Below are positions 1-9,674 of a stretch of DNA of 64,000 nucleotides, in pieces (positions within the stretch are counted from its first letter, which is position 1; every line of letters starts with the position of its first letter). The stretch comes from an uncultured Pelagibacteraceae bacterium. Lineage in GTDB: Bacteria > Pseudomonadota > Alphaproteobacteria > Pelagibacterales > Pelagibacteraceae. The stretch spans positions 1-64,000 of the forward strand of contig CACLEJ010000005.1 in assembly GCA_902605865.1 (NCBI GenBank), in the 5' to 3' direction. Below the pieces are notes generated by a model, which worked only from the letters and a program-made list of their open reading frames with translations, ran no database searches and was not told the origin of the DNA. The position numbers and the translations under genes were made by a program.

Positions 1-92
1 AAATCAATAAATTGTTTTGCTTGATGTTTTTTTTTATCTGGCCAAAGTCTTGTTCCTGCGCCACCACAAAGTATTACAGGTCTAATTTTCAT
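1..92 (-). CDS. Mannose-1-phosphate guanylyltransferase-like nucleotidyltransferase, 5' part only
   Basis: Only the first 30 codons lie in the window and the gene runs off the left edge. They read [18 protein letters not shown] and then a Lys-rich stretch ending KQFID. This is the N-terminal nucleotide-binding signature of sugar-phosphate nucleotidyltransferases, with the LWP...KQF variant typical of GDP-mannose-forming ManC/RfbM enzymes, which make GDP-mannose for surface sugars. The ATG shares one base with the ilvD stop codon (TAATG), so it is probably translated by coupling in a valS-ilvD operon. The exact sugar specificity cannot be judged from the fragment. Confidence 0.75.
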   Translation of the reverse strand, partial: MKIRPVILCGGAGTRLWPDKKKHQAKQFID

Positions 93-1810
93 TAAATATC
101 AGCGTACGTTCTAACCTCGTTTTTACCACCTGGATGCGTTGGTGCACCTTTATATGCTGGTCCAACTGTTTGTGCATATTTCCATAAAGTACCATTACCA
201 AAATTCATCTTTCTTGGTTTCCATTTTTTTCGTCTTGCACTTAATTCCTTCTTTGTAAGCCTTACGTTAATTGTGCCCTTTTTAGCATCTATATCGATGA
301 TATCTCCATTCCTTAAAAGGGCTATAGGACCGCCTACAGAGGCCTCAGGGCCCACATGACCGATACAAAAGCCTCTGGTAGCCCCAGAGAACCTACCGTC
401 TGTTATAAGGGCTACTTTCTCCCCTTTTCCTTGACCGTAGATTGCTGCAGTTGTTTGAAGCATTTCTCTCATTCCAGGACCTCCTATTGGTCCCTCATAT
501 CTTATTATAATGATATCTCCATCTTTATACTTTCTACTAATCACTGCTTTATAAGCAGCTTCTTCAGTATCAAAACATCTTGCTCTTCCTGTAAATTTTA
601 ATTTTTTCAAACCTGCTATTTTTACAATTCCACCTTCTGGAGCTAAATTTCCTTTTAATCCAACTACTCCTCCAGTTGGAGAAATTGGATTTTTATAAGA
701 TCTCATTACTTTTTGATTAGTTCTAAATTTAACATTTTTTAAATTTTCTCTCATGGTTTTTCCTGTAACTGTCATACAGTCTCCATGAATGTAACCACCA
801 TCCATAAGAGTTTTTAATAACATAGGAACTCCTCCAGCTTCCCACATATCTTTTGCAACATATTTTCCACCAGGTTTTAAATCAGCAAGATAAGGAGTTT
901 TCTTAAATATTTTTGCAACATCCATTAAATCAAATTTAATTCCTATTTCATTTGCGATAGCTGGTAAGTGCAATCCTGCATTTGTTGATCCACCAGTTGC
1001 TGCAACAATTGTTGCTGCGTTTTCTAAAGATTTTCTAGTTACTATATCTCTTGGTCTAATATTTTTTGCTAATAAATTCATTACAGCTTTTCCACTATCA
1101 ACTGCATATTTATTTCTTTCAGCATAAGGGGCAGGTGTGCCAGCAGAAAAAGGTAATGCTAAACCAATTGCCTCTGAAACACATGCCATTGTATTAGCTG
1201 TAAATTGACCACCGCATGCACCAGCACTAGGACATGCTTTTAATTCTAATTTCCTTAATGCATGAGCTGTCATTTTTTTTGATGTATATTTTCCAACACC
1301 TTCAAATACATCAACTACTGTTACATCTTTACCTTCAAATCTACCTGGTAAAATAGAACCGCCATAAATAAAAACACTTGGAACATTTAATCTAACCATA
1401 GCCATCATTAAACCTGGTAATGATTTATCACATCCAGCTAATCCAACTAATGCATCATAACAATGACCTCTAACAGTTAGTTCTGTTGAGTCTGCAATCA
1501 CATCTCTTGATATTAAAGATGATTTCATTCCCTCATGACCCATTGCAATTCCATCTGTTACTGTAATAGTACAAAATTCTCTTGGTGTTCCACCGGTTGC
1601 TTGAACACCTTTTTTGACCGATTGTGCTTGTTTCATTAAATTAATGTTACATGGAGCAGCTTCATTCCATGTTGAGACAACTCCAACAAATGGCTTAGCA
1701 ACATCCTTTTCTGTTAAATCCATTGCATAATAAAACGATCTTTGAGGAGCTTTATCAGCACCTATTGTTGTATGTCTACTTGGTAATTTTTTCTTATTAA
1801 ATTTTTTCAT
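92..1810 (-). CDS. ilvD: Dihydroxy-acid dehydratase
   Basis: IlvD dehydrates 2,3-dihydroxy-isovalerate and 2,3-dihydroxy-3-methylvalerate, the penultimate step of valine and isoleucine synthesis, in the cytoplasm. The 572-aa length is normal. Three cysteines fit the Fe-S ligands of the family: C54 (APCN), C127 (GCDKS) and C199 (SAGACGG). D86 and the DK pair at 128-129 fit the Mg2+ site. The gene starts inside the valS stop (TAATG) and its own stop overlaps the start of the next gene, so the three genes look translationally coupled. Nothing is truncated. Confidence 0.97.
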   Translation of the reverse strand: MKKFNKKKLPSRHTTIGADKAPQRSFYYAMDLTEKDVAKPFVGVVSTWNEAAPCNINLMKQAQSVKKGVQATGGTPREFCTITVTDGIAMGHEGMKSSLISRDVIADSTELTVRGHCYDALVGLAGCDKSLPGLMMAMVRLNVPSVFIYGGSILPGRFEGKDVTVVDVFEGVGKYTSKKMTAHALRKLELKACPSAGACGGQFTANTMACVSEAIGLALPFSAGTPAPYAERNKYAVDSGKAVMNLLAKNIRPRDIVTRKSLENAATIVAATGGSTNAGLHLPAIANEIGIKFDLMDVAKIFKKTPYLADLKPGGKYVAKDMWEAGGVPMLLKTLMDGGYIHGDCMTVTGKTMRENLKNVKFRTNQKVMRSYKNPISPTGGVVGLKGNLAPEGGIVKIAGLKKLKFTGRARCFDTEEAAYKAVISRKYKDGDIIIIRYEGPIGGPGMREMLQTTAAIYGQGKGEKVALITDGRFSGATRGFCIGHVGPEASVGGPIALLRNGDIIDIDAKKGTINVRLTKKELSARRKKWKPRKMNFGNGTLWKYAQTVGPAYKGAPTHPGGKNEVRTYADI

Positions 1811-4437
1811 TATAAACCTTTTAGAGTTAATTCTATTTTTTTAACATCTTTTTCTAGATTAGCAAAGTTGCTTTTCTCCTGCTCTACTATATTTTGTGGT
1901 GCACGATCCACAAAGGATTTATTTGATAACCTAACATCAATTTTTTTCATCTCTTCACTAATTTTTGTAATTTTCTTCTCTAGTGTTGATTTGATCATAT
2001 TTAAATCAACATCTTCATCAAAATATAATTTAAATAGCTCACCATTGATGACGATGCTTGCTGATGATTTTTTTAAATCATTTTCATGAAAGTTTTTAAT
2101 TCTTCCATTTTTTTTTAGTATATTTTCGTTAGCTGATAAAAAGTTTTTATATTCTTTATTTGTGTTTTCTGTTGAAATTTCAATAAATGATCCAGGGCTA
2201 ATGTTTAATTCATTTTTAAATGATCTAATAGATGTAATAAAATTAATGATGTTATTAATTTCATCATAAGATTTTTTTTCGTGATAATCATCTTCTAGCC
2301 AATTAGCATGCATTAAGAATTCATCGCCATTTTTATCTAATTTGTTATTCAACCAAATCTCCTCTGTAACAAATGGAATAAATGGATGAAGTATTATTAA
2401 AATTTCTCTAAATATATAAGATGAAGTTTGTCTTAATTCTTTAATCTCTTCCTCATTATTAGAATTAAATACAGTTTTAGATAGCTCTAAATACCAGTCG
2501 CAAAATGAATGCCATACAAACTGATAAATATTCTTTGCTGCTTCATCAAATCTATAATTTTTTAAACTGTTTTCTGTCTCGTTTTTAACTTTTACAAGCT
2601 CAGATAGTATCCACTTATTGATTATTAATTTAAGATTTTCAGGTTTTTTAATATCACTAAAATCACACTCATTTTGCCTTAAAAAATTATTGGCATTCCA
2701 AATTTTATTTAAGAAATTTCTATAACCTTTGACCCTATCTTCTGATAATTTTACATCGCGACCAGGTGATGCCATTGATAAAAGAGTAAATCTTAAAGCA
2801 TCAGCACTATATTTTTCAATAAGTTCTAAAGGATCGATTACATTACCTTTTGATTTAGACATTTTTTGACCTTTTTCATCTCTAACTAAAGCGTGAACGT
2901 ATATATTTTTAAAAGGTTCTTCTTTTAAAAATTCTGTACCCATCATAATCATTCTAGCAACCCAAAAAAATATGATATCAAAACCGGTAACGAGAACACT
3001 TGTTGGATAAAATTTTTCAACTTCTGATGTTTTTTCAGGCCAACCTAAAGTCGCAAATGGCCAAAGACCTGATGAAAACCAAGTGTCTAGAACATCCTCA
3101 TCTCTTTTTAATTCAACATCTTTTGAATAGAATTCTTTTGCCTGTTTTTTGCACTCATCCTCACTTTCAGCTACAAATATTTTTCCATCAGGACCGTACC
3201 ATGCTGGAATTTGATGTCCCCACCATAATTGACGAGAAATACACCAAGGTTCAATATTATCCATCCATTGAAAATAAGTTTTAGACCAATTTTCTGGAAA
3301 AAATTTAGTCTTACCATTATTTACTACCTCTTTTGCTTTAATGGCTAAAGTTTTAGCATCAACAAACCATTGTTCTGTTAAATAAGGTTCAATAATAGAA
3401 TTAGATCTGTCACCATAAGGAACTTTGTTTACTAGTTTTTCTATTTTTTCTAAAAATTTTCCTTCTTCAAGATGTTTTAAGATTAACTTTCTTGCAGCAA
3501 ATCTATCTAAACCTTTATATAGGTCAGGTGCGTTGTCATTTATTTTTCCATCGGGGGTAAATATATTAATTACTTCTAACTTGTTTCTTATACCTACATC
3601 ATAGTCATTAAAATCATGAGCTGGAGTAATTTTTACTGCTCCAGTTCCTTGTTCAGGATCAGCATAATCATCTGTAATTATTTTTATTTTTCTCTTTGCT
3701 AAAGGAATACTTACAAACTTACCTACTAAATCTTTAAATCTATCATCTTTAGGGTTTACTGCTATTGCAGTATCTCCCAACATAGTTTCCGGTCTAGTTG
3801 TTGCAATTGTTATAAATTTATCAGAATTTTCTATAGGATAATTTATATAATAAAGTTGAGAATTTACTTCACGTTGATCAACTTCTAGATCAGATATTGC
3901 TGTTTTTAAAACAACATCCCAATTGACAAGTTTTTTTGCTTTGTAGATTAATTTTTTATTATAAAGATCAACAAATACTTTTATCACTGACTTAGACAAA
4001 TTCTCATCCATTGTGAACGCATTACGTGACCAATCACAAGAGCATCCAAGTTTTTTAAGTTGATTTATTATTATATCTCCATATTCATTTTTCCATTCCC
4101 ATACTTTTTCTACAAATTTGTCTCTACCTAAGTCGTTTTTTTTAAAACCATCTTTTGCAATTTTTTTTTCTACTAATGCTTGGGTTGCAATACCAGCATG
4201 ATCAGTTCCAGGCTGCCATAAAGTTTCATAATTATTCATTCTATGAAATCTGGTTAAGACATCTTGGATTGAGTTATTTAATGCATGCCCCATATGAAGG
4301 CTGCCAGTTACATTTGGTGGAGGAATAACAATTGAGAATTTTTTTGAATTTTCTTTGGGTTTGAATAATTCATTTTTTTCCCAATAATCATAGATTTTAT
4401 TCTCAACAATTTTATGCTCATATTTATCAAAACTCAT
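1810..4437 (-). CDS. valS: Valyl-tRNA synthetase
   Basis: Class I synthetase charging tRNA-Val. The ATP-site HIGH-type motif HMGH is at residues 48-51 in [13 protein letters not shown], and [12 protein letters not shown] supplies the KMSKS loop. Between them lies the CP1 editing domain ([13 protein letters not shown]). An anticodon-binding domain and a C-terminal coiled-coil tRNA-binding arm follow. At 875 aa it is of ordinary length. It opens a minus-strand unit with ilvD and faces the plus-strand tRNA-Cys across about 120 bases, so both promoters must lie in that AT-rich spacer, where I cannot pick convincing -35/-10 boxes. Confidence 0.97.
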   Translation of the reverse strand: MSFDKYEHKIVENKIYDYWEKNELFKPKENSKKFSIVIPPPNVTGSLHMGHALNNSIQDVLTRFHRMNNYETLWQPGTDHAGIATQALVEKKIAKDGFKKNDLGRDKFVEKVWEWKNEYGDIIINQLKKLGCSCDWSRNAFTMDENLSKSVIKVFVDLYNKKLIYKAKKLVNWDVVLKTAISDLEVDQREVNSQLYYINYPIENSDKFITIATTRPETMLGDTAIAVNPKDDRFKDLVGKFVSIPLAKRKIKIITDDYADPEQGTGAVKITPAHDFNDYDVGIRNKLEVINIFTPDGKINDNAPDLYKGLDRFAARKLILKHLEEGKFLEKIEKLVNKVPYGDRSNSIIEPYLTEQWFVDAKTLAIKAKEVVNNGKTKFFPENWSKTYFQWMDNIEPWCISRQLWWGHQIPAWYGPDGKIFVAESEDECKKQAKEFYSKDVELKRDEDVLDTWFSSGLWPFATLGWPEKTSEVEKFYPTSVLVTGFDIIFFWVARMIMMGTEFLKEEPFKNIYVHALVRDEKGQKMSKSKGNVIDPLELIEKYSADALRFTLLSMASPGRDVKLSEDRVKGYRNFLNKIWNANNFLRQNECDFSDIKKPENLKLIINKWILSELVKVKNETENSLKNYRFDEAAKNIYQFVWHSFCDWYLELSKTVFNSNNEEEIKELRQTSSYIFREILIILHPFIPFVTEEIWLNNKLDKNGDEFLMHANWLEDDYHEKKSYDEINNIINFITSIRSFKNELNISPGSFIEISTENTNKEYKNFLSANENILKKNGRIKNFHENDLKKSSASIVINGELFKLYFDEDVDLNMIKSTLEKKITKISEEMKKIDVRLSNKSFVDRAPQNIVEQEKSNFANLEKDVKKIELTLKGL

Positions 4438-4556
4438 TGATTTGTTTTATAAATTAATCAAATTAATAAACAATAATGAAAATCATTGCTAAATTTATAG
4501 ACTAATGATCAAAAAGGATTATACAAATGTCGATTACCAAATATTTTATATTTGAT

Positions 4557-4630
4557 GGCAACGTGGCGGAATGGTTACGCAGAGGATTGCAAATCCTTGT
4601 ATCCCGGTTCGATTCCGGGCGTTGCCTCCA
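4557..4630 (+). tRNA. trnC: tRNA-Cys (anticodon GCA)
   Basis: A full cloverleaf can be drawn. The acceptor stem pairs GGCAACG with CGTTGCC, the anticodon loop TTGCAAA carries GCA, and the T arm is CCGGTTCGATTCCGG. The discriminator is T, as expected for tRNA-Cys, and the CCA end is encoded. It lies 49 bases upstream of tRNA-Asn, probably in one transcript. Confidence 0.98.
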
Positions 4631-4679
4631 AAATAAGTATTGAGATAAATTTTAAAAAAAGTAAGTTGTGAGAAAATAT

Positions 4680-4755
4680 TCCTCGGTAGCTCAGTTGGTA
4701 GAGCAGTTGACTGTTAATCAATTGGTCGCAGGTTCGAGTCCTGCCCGAGGAGCCA
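4680..4755 (+). tRNA. trnN: tRNA-Asn (anticodon GTT)
   Basis: The acceptor stem pairs TCCTCGG with CCGAGGA. The D arm is GCTCAGTTGGTAGAGC, the anticodon loop CTGTTAA carries GTT, and the T arm is GCAGGTTCGAGTCCTGC. The discriminator is G with an encoded CCA. It ends six bases before the end of the convergent XRE regulator gene, with no terminator hairpin visible between them. Confidence 0.98.
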
Positions 4756-4761
4756 AATCAA

Positions 4762-5133
4762 CTAAACAACTTTAGAAGTATTTATTTGTGCTATTTGTAA
4801 ATTTTTTCCAAGTTTAATTTTTTGATCCTGAGTTAACTCTGAATAAACTTTTACTAAGAAGTTATAGTTTACATTCATATGTCCCTCTTTTGATTTATCA
4901 AGATTTACTAAATATTCTGAAAAATCTTCAAAAAAATAATTAATTGGAACTTTTAAATAATTTGAAAGTTGTAACAATCTAATAGAGCTTACACCGTTAG
5001 TTCCTTTTTCATACTTTTGAATTTGTTGAAATGTTACGTTTATAGCTTTTGCTACTTTAGTTTGAGTTAAACCTAGTGCTAATCTTCTTAGTTTTAGCTT
5101 ATTGCCCAGATGTTTGTTAAAATTTTCTTCCAT
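4762..5133 (-). CDS. XRE/Cro-CI family transcriptional regulator (PraR-like)
   Basis: A 123-aa DNA-binding protein with a helix-turn-helix of the Cro/CI type at about residues 10-65 (KLRRLALGLTQ, then TFQQIQKYEKGTN). The motif with FFED after it resembles the short alphaproteobacterial regulators of the PraR type. The C-terminal half has no domain I recognise. The start is supported by a GAGGGG Shine-Dalgarno about six bases upstream. It follows the aap transport genes on the same strand after 145 bases, so it may have its own promoter; a TTGACA lies in that spacer but lacks a good -10 partner. Its targets are unknown. Confidence 0.9.
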   Translation of the reverse strand: MEENFNKHLGNKLKLRRLALGLTQTKVAKAINVTFQQIQKYEKGTNGVSSIRLLQLSNYLKVPINYFFEDFSEYLVNLDKSKEGHMNVNYNFLVKVYSELTQDQKIKLGKNLQIAQINTSKVV

Positions 5134-5278
5134 TCAAGACCCCTCTTTAAATAAAATAATAATAAGAGTTAATCTAAATAGAAAACTTTATGCAAGTAAA
5201 ATAATTTTTAAAAAAAATGGTTTTTTTAACTTATTCCAAAGCTGTCAAGTAACTTTTTATGAAGTCTTTAGAATTATT

Positions 5279-6013
5279 TTAAAGAATTTGGCTTAAAAAA
5301 AGCTTAGTTCTGTCACTCTTTGGATTAGCAAAGAATTCTTTAGTGTCTGCCTTCTCAATTATCATTCCCTCGTCCATAAAAATGACTTCATCAGCAACTT
5401 CTTTAGCAAATCCCATCTCATGCGTCACAACAATCATCGTCATCCCGCCTTTTGCAAGACTTACCATTGCATCTAGTACTTCTTTAATCATTTCTGGATC
5501 TAAGGCTGATGTTGGTTCATCAAATAACATAATCTTTGGCTGCATACATAATGCTCTGGCGATTGCGCATCGTTGTTGTTGTCCACCTGAAAGTTGTCCA
5601 GGAAATTTGTTTGCTTGATCATCTATTTGAACTTTTTTTAGTTGATCTAAGGCCAGTTCTTGAGCTTCTTTTTTTGGCATTTTTTTTACCCAAATAGGTG
5701 CAAGTGTGCAATTATCTAATATTGAAAGATGTGGAAATAAATTAAATTGTTGAAAAACCATTCCAACTTCAGCTCTAATTTTTTCAATATCTTTTGTTTT
5801 TTCTGATAGTTCATTTCCATCAACAATTATATCTCCTTCTTGATGCTCTTCTAATCTGTTGATACATCTTATAAGTGTTGATTTGCCTGAGCCAGACGGG
5901 CCACATACTACAATTTTCTTATTTGCTTCAACCTCAAGATTTATATTTTTTAAAACTTGAAAATCACCAAACCATTTATTCATATTTTGAATTTTTATAA
6001 TTGGATCAGACAT
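5279..6013 (-). CDS. aapP: General L-amino-acid ABC transporter, ATP-binding protein
   Basis: The ATPase subunit that powers the Aap amino-acid importer at the inner face of the membrane. Walker A is GPSGSGKST (residues 38-46), the signature is LSGGQQQR, Walker B is IMLFDEP, and the switch His is in VVTHEMG. At 244 aa it has the usual size of polar amino-acid transporter ATPases. It begins three bases after the aapM stop and is the last gene of aapJQMP. The four-gene order is that of rhizobial aap and E. coli yhdWXYZ. Confidence 0.96.
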   Translation of the reverse strand: MSDPIIKIQNMNKWFGDFQVLKNINLEVEANKKIVVCGPSGSGKSTLIRCINRLEEHQEGDIIVDGNELSEKTKDIEKIRAEVGMVFQQFNLFPHLSILDNCTLAPIWVKKMPKKEAQELALDQLKKVQIDDQANKFPGQLSGGQQQRCAIARALCMQPKIMLFDEPTSALDPEMIKEVLDAMVSLAKGGMTMIVVTHEMGFAKEVADEVIFMDEGMIIEKADTKEFFANPKSDRTKLFLSQIL

Positions 6014-6016
6014 TTT

Positions 6017-7288
6017 TTATCTCTCGGTTTTGTATTTCGCCTCTAGGTTATAACTATATTTACTCATTGCATAGCATATAATCCAGAATATTATTGATGC
6101 AAAAATATATCCTTCCATAGCAAAGCCAAGCCATTTTGGATTTGTTTTTGCTAATGCAAGCATCCCTGCTAATTCAGCTAAACCAACTACAAAGATTAAA
6201 GGTGTATCTTTTACTAAGGCTAAAAATGTATTTGCTATTCCAGGTATAACTAATTTTAGAGCTTGAGGTAAAATTACAAAAATATGCATTTTCCAATAAC
6301 CCATTCCTAAGGACTTTGCTGCATCGTATTGACCTCTAGGTAGTGATTGTAAACCTCCTCTAATAACTTCAGCACAGTAAGCGGCCTCAAATAACGTTAT
6401 CGCAATAATTACTCTTACCAATTTATCCATAAAAAAATCTTCAGGCAGAAACATTGGAAACATTACAGATGACATAAATAATACTGTAATCAATGGAACA
6501 CCTCTCCAAAATTCAATATAACAAATTGATATATATTTTATTGCTGGAAGATTAGATCTTCTCCCCAATGCAAATATCATGCCTAATGGGAAACAGAAAA
6601 TTAGACAGAAAAAAGAAACTATAAAAGTAAGCGACAAACCTCCCCATGCACCAGTCTCTACCCATTGTAAACCAAACGATCCACCAGATATTAAATAGTA
6701 GATAACTAAATATGCAATAACTGGATAGATAATAACATAATATAATGCCAAATATTTTTTTAAATTATCCTTCATGAAATACCCAACAAATCCAAGTGCT
6801 ATAACTAATATAAATGCAGTGTTTATTCTCCAATGAAATTCATTAGGATACATTCCATACATAAATCTTCTGAACCAAACTTTAATATATGTCCAGCAAG
6901 CACCTGTGCCTGTACAAGCATCTTTTGAGTCGCCTGAAATAGTGGCGTCTAAAATCATCCAACTTAAAGACTGGGGAAGAGCTTTAATAATTGAAAATAA
7001 TATTAATAGAGTTAATAAAGCATTAAAATTATTTGTATTTATATTTTTATTTAATAAATCTAATGTTTTGTTTCCTGAATAATCAATTCTCATCATATTT
7101 AATCCGATTAACCCTATGATTAATGGAAACAAAGTAGTTAAGGAGCCAGGTAGAAAAGATGTTAAATTTATTTTTAAAAAAGCATTTGATATGACATCAA
7201 TTAAGCTTACTAAAACTAAAAAAGATCCAATTATAGAATAGTTTTTAATGTTATCTCTGCTAGGTTTTAAAAATTTTATTGTTTGCAT
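6017..7288 (-). CDS. aapM: General L-amino-acid ABC transporter, permease AapM
   Basis: Membrane subunit of the Aap importer. Hydrophobic segments at the N terminus are followed by a region with the family-typical GACW and YGMYP...WR features, then a His/Glu/Gln-type permease core. The ATPase-contacting EAA loop is near residue 305-330 (AEVIRGGLQSLPRGQYDAAKSLG). At 423 aa it matches the long AapM/YhdY form rather than the roughly 220-aa HisM type. Its start shares one base with the aapQ stop, which suggests translational coupling and matched amounts of the two permease halves. Confidence 0.95.
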   Translation of the reverse strand: MQTIKFLKPSRDNIKNYSIIGSFLVLVSLIDVISNAFLKINLTSFLPGSLTTLFPLIIGLIGLNMMRIDYSGNKTLDLLNKNINTNNFNALLTLLILFSIIKALPQSLSWMILDATISGDSKDACTGTGACWTYIKVWFRRFMYGMYPNEFHWRINTAFILVIALGFVGYFMKDNLKKYLALYYVIIYPVIAYLVIYYLISGGSFGLQWVETGAWGGLSLTFIVSFFCLIFCFPLGMIFALGRRSNLPAIKYISICYIEFWRGVPLITVLFMSSVMFPMFLPEDFFMDKLVRVIIAITLFEAAYCAEVIRGGLQSLPRGQYDAAKSLGMGYWKMHIFVILPQALKLVIPGIANTFLALVKDTPLIFVVGLAELAGMLALAKTNPKWLGFAMEGYIFASIIFWIICYAMSKYSYNLEAKYKTER

Positions 7289-8439
7289 TACTTTTCTTTA
7301 ATTTCGATTTTTTTGTTATACCAATTCATTATTGCTGCAATAGTTAAACTAATAGTTAGATAGGTTAGCATTGTTATTGAAACAATTTCTATTGCCTTAC
7401 CTGTTTGCATTAAAGCAGTCCCTGCAAATACAAGTACTAAATCTGGATATGCAATAGCAGCTGCCAAAGATGAATTCTTAGTTAAATTTAAATATTGGTT
7501 TGTTGTGGGTGGTATAATAATTCTTAATGCTTGAGGCATAATAACTAATTTTAAAACTTGATTTGGCGTCAAACCAACCGATGCTGCGGCTTCTTTTTGG
7601 CCTTTACTTACGCCTTCAATTCCGGCTCTGACACATTCTGCTACAAAAGTAGAAGTATATAAAGATAATGCTAGAACTAATGCTATTAATTCAGGTGGTA
7701 AACTTATTCCACCTTCGTATATATAAGAAATTTTTGATAATTTTTTAAGCTCTGGTAATTCAAATCCCAAAGATACTCCACCAAATAAAAATGACAAAAG
7801 AGGCAATACAATTAATAATGCAACCGAATAAAGAAAAACAGGAATTTGTTTACCTTGTGTGTCTCTTAATTTACTTGCGTAATTCCTTAATACGATAATT
7901 GATATTATTGCTGCAAGACCACAATATAGAAATATATTCAAATTTTCCCATATCATTGCTGGTATATAATATCCTTTTACAGTCATATAAGTTACCCCAA
8001 ACCACGCATTAGCTTTCTCTGGCATTGGTAACGCTCTAAGAGCTGCGTAATACCAAAAGAAGATTTGTAGCAGTAATGGAATATTTCTAAAAAACTCAAC
8101 GTACCACGCGGCTGAGTTTTTTATGAGATAATTTGATGATAATCTTGCTACACCAATAATAACACCTAGTATTGTACAAATAATTATACTTATAAAAGAA
8201 ACTAACAAAGTATTTAAAAGCCCAACTAGAAAAGCACGGGCATAAGAGTCTGATCCACTATATTCAATTAAAGAAAATTGAACATCAAATGAAGACTCTT
8301 GTGATAAAAAATCAAAACCAAAATCAATACCTCTATTATCCATATTGGTCTGAGCATTCAGGGTTAAAAACCCAAAAATAAGAACAACAAATAGTATTGC
8401 TAAAATCTGAGGTATAAATTTTTTTATAATGTTGTTCAT
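7288..8439 (-). CDS. aapQ: General L-amino-acid ABC transporter, permease AapQ
   Basis: The second permease subunit, pairing with AapM. It has one N-terminal transmembrane helix, a periplasmic stretch, and a permease core whose EAA loop reads AECVRAGIEGVSKGQKEAAASVG. Its 383-aa length fits AapQ/YhdX. It lies 64 bases after aapJ, and that gap contains an intrinsic terminator, so only read-through transcripts reach it. No strong Shine-Dalgarno precedes its ATG, in contrast to aapJ, which also points to much lower permease than binding-protein synthesis. Confidence 0.95.
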   Translation of the reverse strand: MNNIIKKFIPQILAILFVVLIFGFLTLNAQTNMDNRGIDFGFDFLSQESSFDVQFSLIEYSGSDSYARAFLVGLLNTLLVSFISIIICTILGVIIGVARLSSNYLIKNSAAWYVEFFRNIPLLLQIFFWYYAALRALPMPEKANAWFGVTYMTVKGYYIPAMIWENLNIFLYCGLAAIISIIVLRNYASKLRDTQGKQIPVFLYSVALLIVLPLLSFLFGGVSLGFELPELKKLSKISYIYEGGISLPPELIALVLALSLYTSTFVAECVRAGIEGVSKGQKEAAASVGLTPNQVLKLVIMPQALRIIIPPTTNQYLNLTKNSSLAAAIAYPDLVLVFAGTALMQTGKAIEIVSITMLTYLTISLTIAAIMNWYNKKIEIKEK

Positions 8440-8452
8440 CGGAGTTTATAAT

Positions 8453-8480
8453 AAAAAAAAGGGCTAGAAATATCTAGCCC
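8453..8480 (-). terminator. Intrinsic terminator between aapJ and aapQ
   Basis: On the minus strand a perfect 8-bp stem, GGGCTAGA paired with TCTAGCCC around a 4-base loop, is followed at once by eight T residues. This is a canonical Rho-independent terminator and one of the few GC-containing hairpins in the window. It sits 23 bases after the aapJ stop and before aapQ, so it should end most transcripts after the binding protein and let a fraction through to aapQMP. Confidence 0.88.
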
Positions 8481-8503
8481 TTTTTAATTAATTTGATAAA
8501 AAA

Positions 8504-9544
8504 TTATCTTGCTGGTGGTACGTATAATATTCCACCTTTAGTCCATAATTCATTTGGACCTCTATCAGGTAGAATTCCAGTGTCAGCTATATTTCTTTTG
8601 TAGCTTTCACCGTAGTTACCAACTTGTTTGATAATTCTTAAATTCCACTCATTATCTAAACCAAAAGCTGCACCTAACTCACCTTCAGCACCAACTAATC
8701 TTTTAATTGCTGGATTGTTTGAAGTTTTCATCATGTCAGCATTTGAAGAGTCAACACCATATTCTTCTGCTTCGATCATAGTATTTAAAGACCATCTTAC
8801 TATATCTTCCCAAACAGAATCACCTTGACGTACAACTGGTCCAAGTGGCTCTTTTGAAATAGTTTCAGGTAATACTACGTGATCATCTGGAGCTGACAAT
8901 TTAGTTCTTTGTGCAGCAAGACCAGATTTATCTGTAGTGTATGTATCACATCTACCTGCATCATAAGCAGCTACGACTTCATCAGCTTTTTCAAATACTA
9001 CTGGCTCATATGAAATTCCTTTAGAATCAAAGAAGTCTCTCATGTTAAGCTCAGTTGTAGTTCCTAAGTTTGTACAAACTGAAGTTCCATTTTTGAATTC
9101 ACTTGTAGATGCAATTCCTGAACCTTTTCTTACCATGAAACCTTGTCCATCATAAAAGTTTACACCGACAAACGTTAAACCAATGTCAGCATCTCTTGAA
9201 AGTGTCCAAGTTGTGTTTCTTGATAAAATGTCAATTTCACCTGAAGTAAGTGCAGTAAATCTTTCTTTTGCACTTAACGGAGTAAACTTAACTTTAGTTG
9301 CATCTCCTAATGTAGCAGCCGCAACAGCTCTACATACATCAACATCTATTCCTGTCCAATTTCCAGACTCATCTGCATTTGAAAATCCAGGTAGACCCTG
9401 AGAAACACCACATCTTACGAATCCTCTTTTTTTAGTGTTCTCAAGAGTTTTTGATTTCTTAGCAGCCATTGTTTCTGTTGAAAATGCAAATAGCACTGCA
9501 AACATAGCAACTACAGAAGTCAATTGTTTTATTATTTTAAACAT
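8504..9544 (-). CDS. aapJ: General L-amino-acid ABC transporter, periplasmic binding protein
   Basis: Family 3 solute-binding protein that captures amino acids in the periplasm for AapQMP. An N-terminal signal peptide (about residues 1-27, ending TMAA) precedes a bilobed domain with RCGVSQGLPGFS and TGIDVDVCRAVAAA. At 346 aa it matches AapJ/YhdW. The start has a strong Shine-Dalgarno, AGAGGA, five bases upstream. The terminator behind the gene and the repeats ahead of it suggest it is the highly expressed, regulated gene of the operon. Binding proteins of this kind are among the most abundant proteins in SAR11 cells, from general knowledge. Confidence 0.96.
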   Translation of the reverse strand: MFKIIKQLTSVVAMFAVLFAFSTETMAAKKSKTLENTKKRGFVRCGVSQGLPGFSNADESGNWTGIDVDVCRAVAAATLGDATKVKFTPLSAKERFTALTSGEIDILSRNTTWTLSRDADIGLTFVGVNFYDGQGFMVRKGSGIASTSEFKNGTSVCTNLGTTTELNMRDFFDSKGISYEPVVFEKADEVVAAYDAGRCDTYTTDKSGLAAQRTKLSAPDDHVVLPETISKEPLGPVVRQGDSVWEDIVRWSLNTMIEAEEYGVDSSNADMMKTSNNPAIKRLVGAEGELGAAFGLDNEWNLRIIKQVGNYGESYKRNIADTGILPDRGPNELWTKGGILYVPPAR

Positions 9545-9577
9545 TATTTTCCTCTTTTTATTATTTATTTGTTAACA

Positions 9578-9607
9578 AATTATTCAAAAAGTAATTTTTG
9601 AATAATT
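9578..9607. repeat. 13-bp perfect inverted repeat before aapJ
   Basis: AATTATTCAAAAA, a 4-base loop GTAA, then TTTTTGAATAATT. It lies 34-63 bases upstream of the aapJ start. If transcribed it would form a 5'-leader hairpin; as DNA it could be a dyad operator. It lacks GC and is not followed by a T run on the minus strand, so a terminator for tRNA-Arg is less likely. Confidence 0.75.
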
Positions 9608-9632
9608 GAGTAAAGCAGAAAGTTATACAACC

Positions 9633-9668
9633 ATCAATGGTAAAATAACCTCATCAATATTGATCAAT
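9633..9668 (-). promoter_or_regulatory. Three helically phased ATTGAT repeats upstream of aapJ
   Basis: On the minus strand ATTGAT occurs at 9668-9663, 9658-9653 and 9638-9633, so the copies are spaced 10 and 20 bases apart and fall on one face of the helix. The first copy is part of the palindrome ATTGATCAAT. They lie between tRNA-Arg and aapJ, about 90-125 bases upstream of the aapJ ATG, a position suited to an activator site. No protein can be assigned. Confidence 0.45.
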
Positions 9669-9674
9669 TAAAGA

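Noticed and set aside
356-601. Plus-strand ORF inside ilvD
   Set aside because: It is a shadow in another frame of a clear, full-length ilvD, with no conserved motif and no Shine-Dalgarno. The same holds for the other short opposite-strand ORFs in the track.
4438-4556. Specific promoters for valS and tRNA-Cys
   Set aside because: The divergent spacer must contain them, but it is so AT-rich that several equally weak -10-like hexamers exist and none has a convincing -35.
5226-5248. TTGACA as a promoter for the XRE gene
   Set aside because: The -35 is perfect on the minus strand, but at 16-18 bases downstream there is only an A-rich stretch and no acceptable -10.
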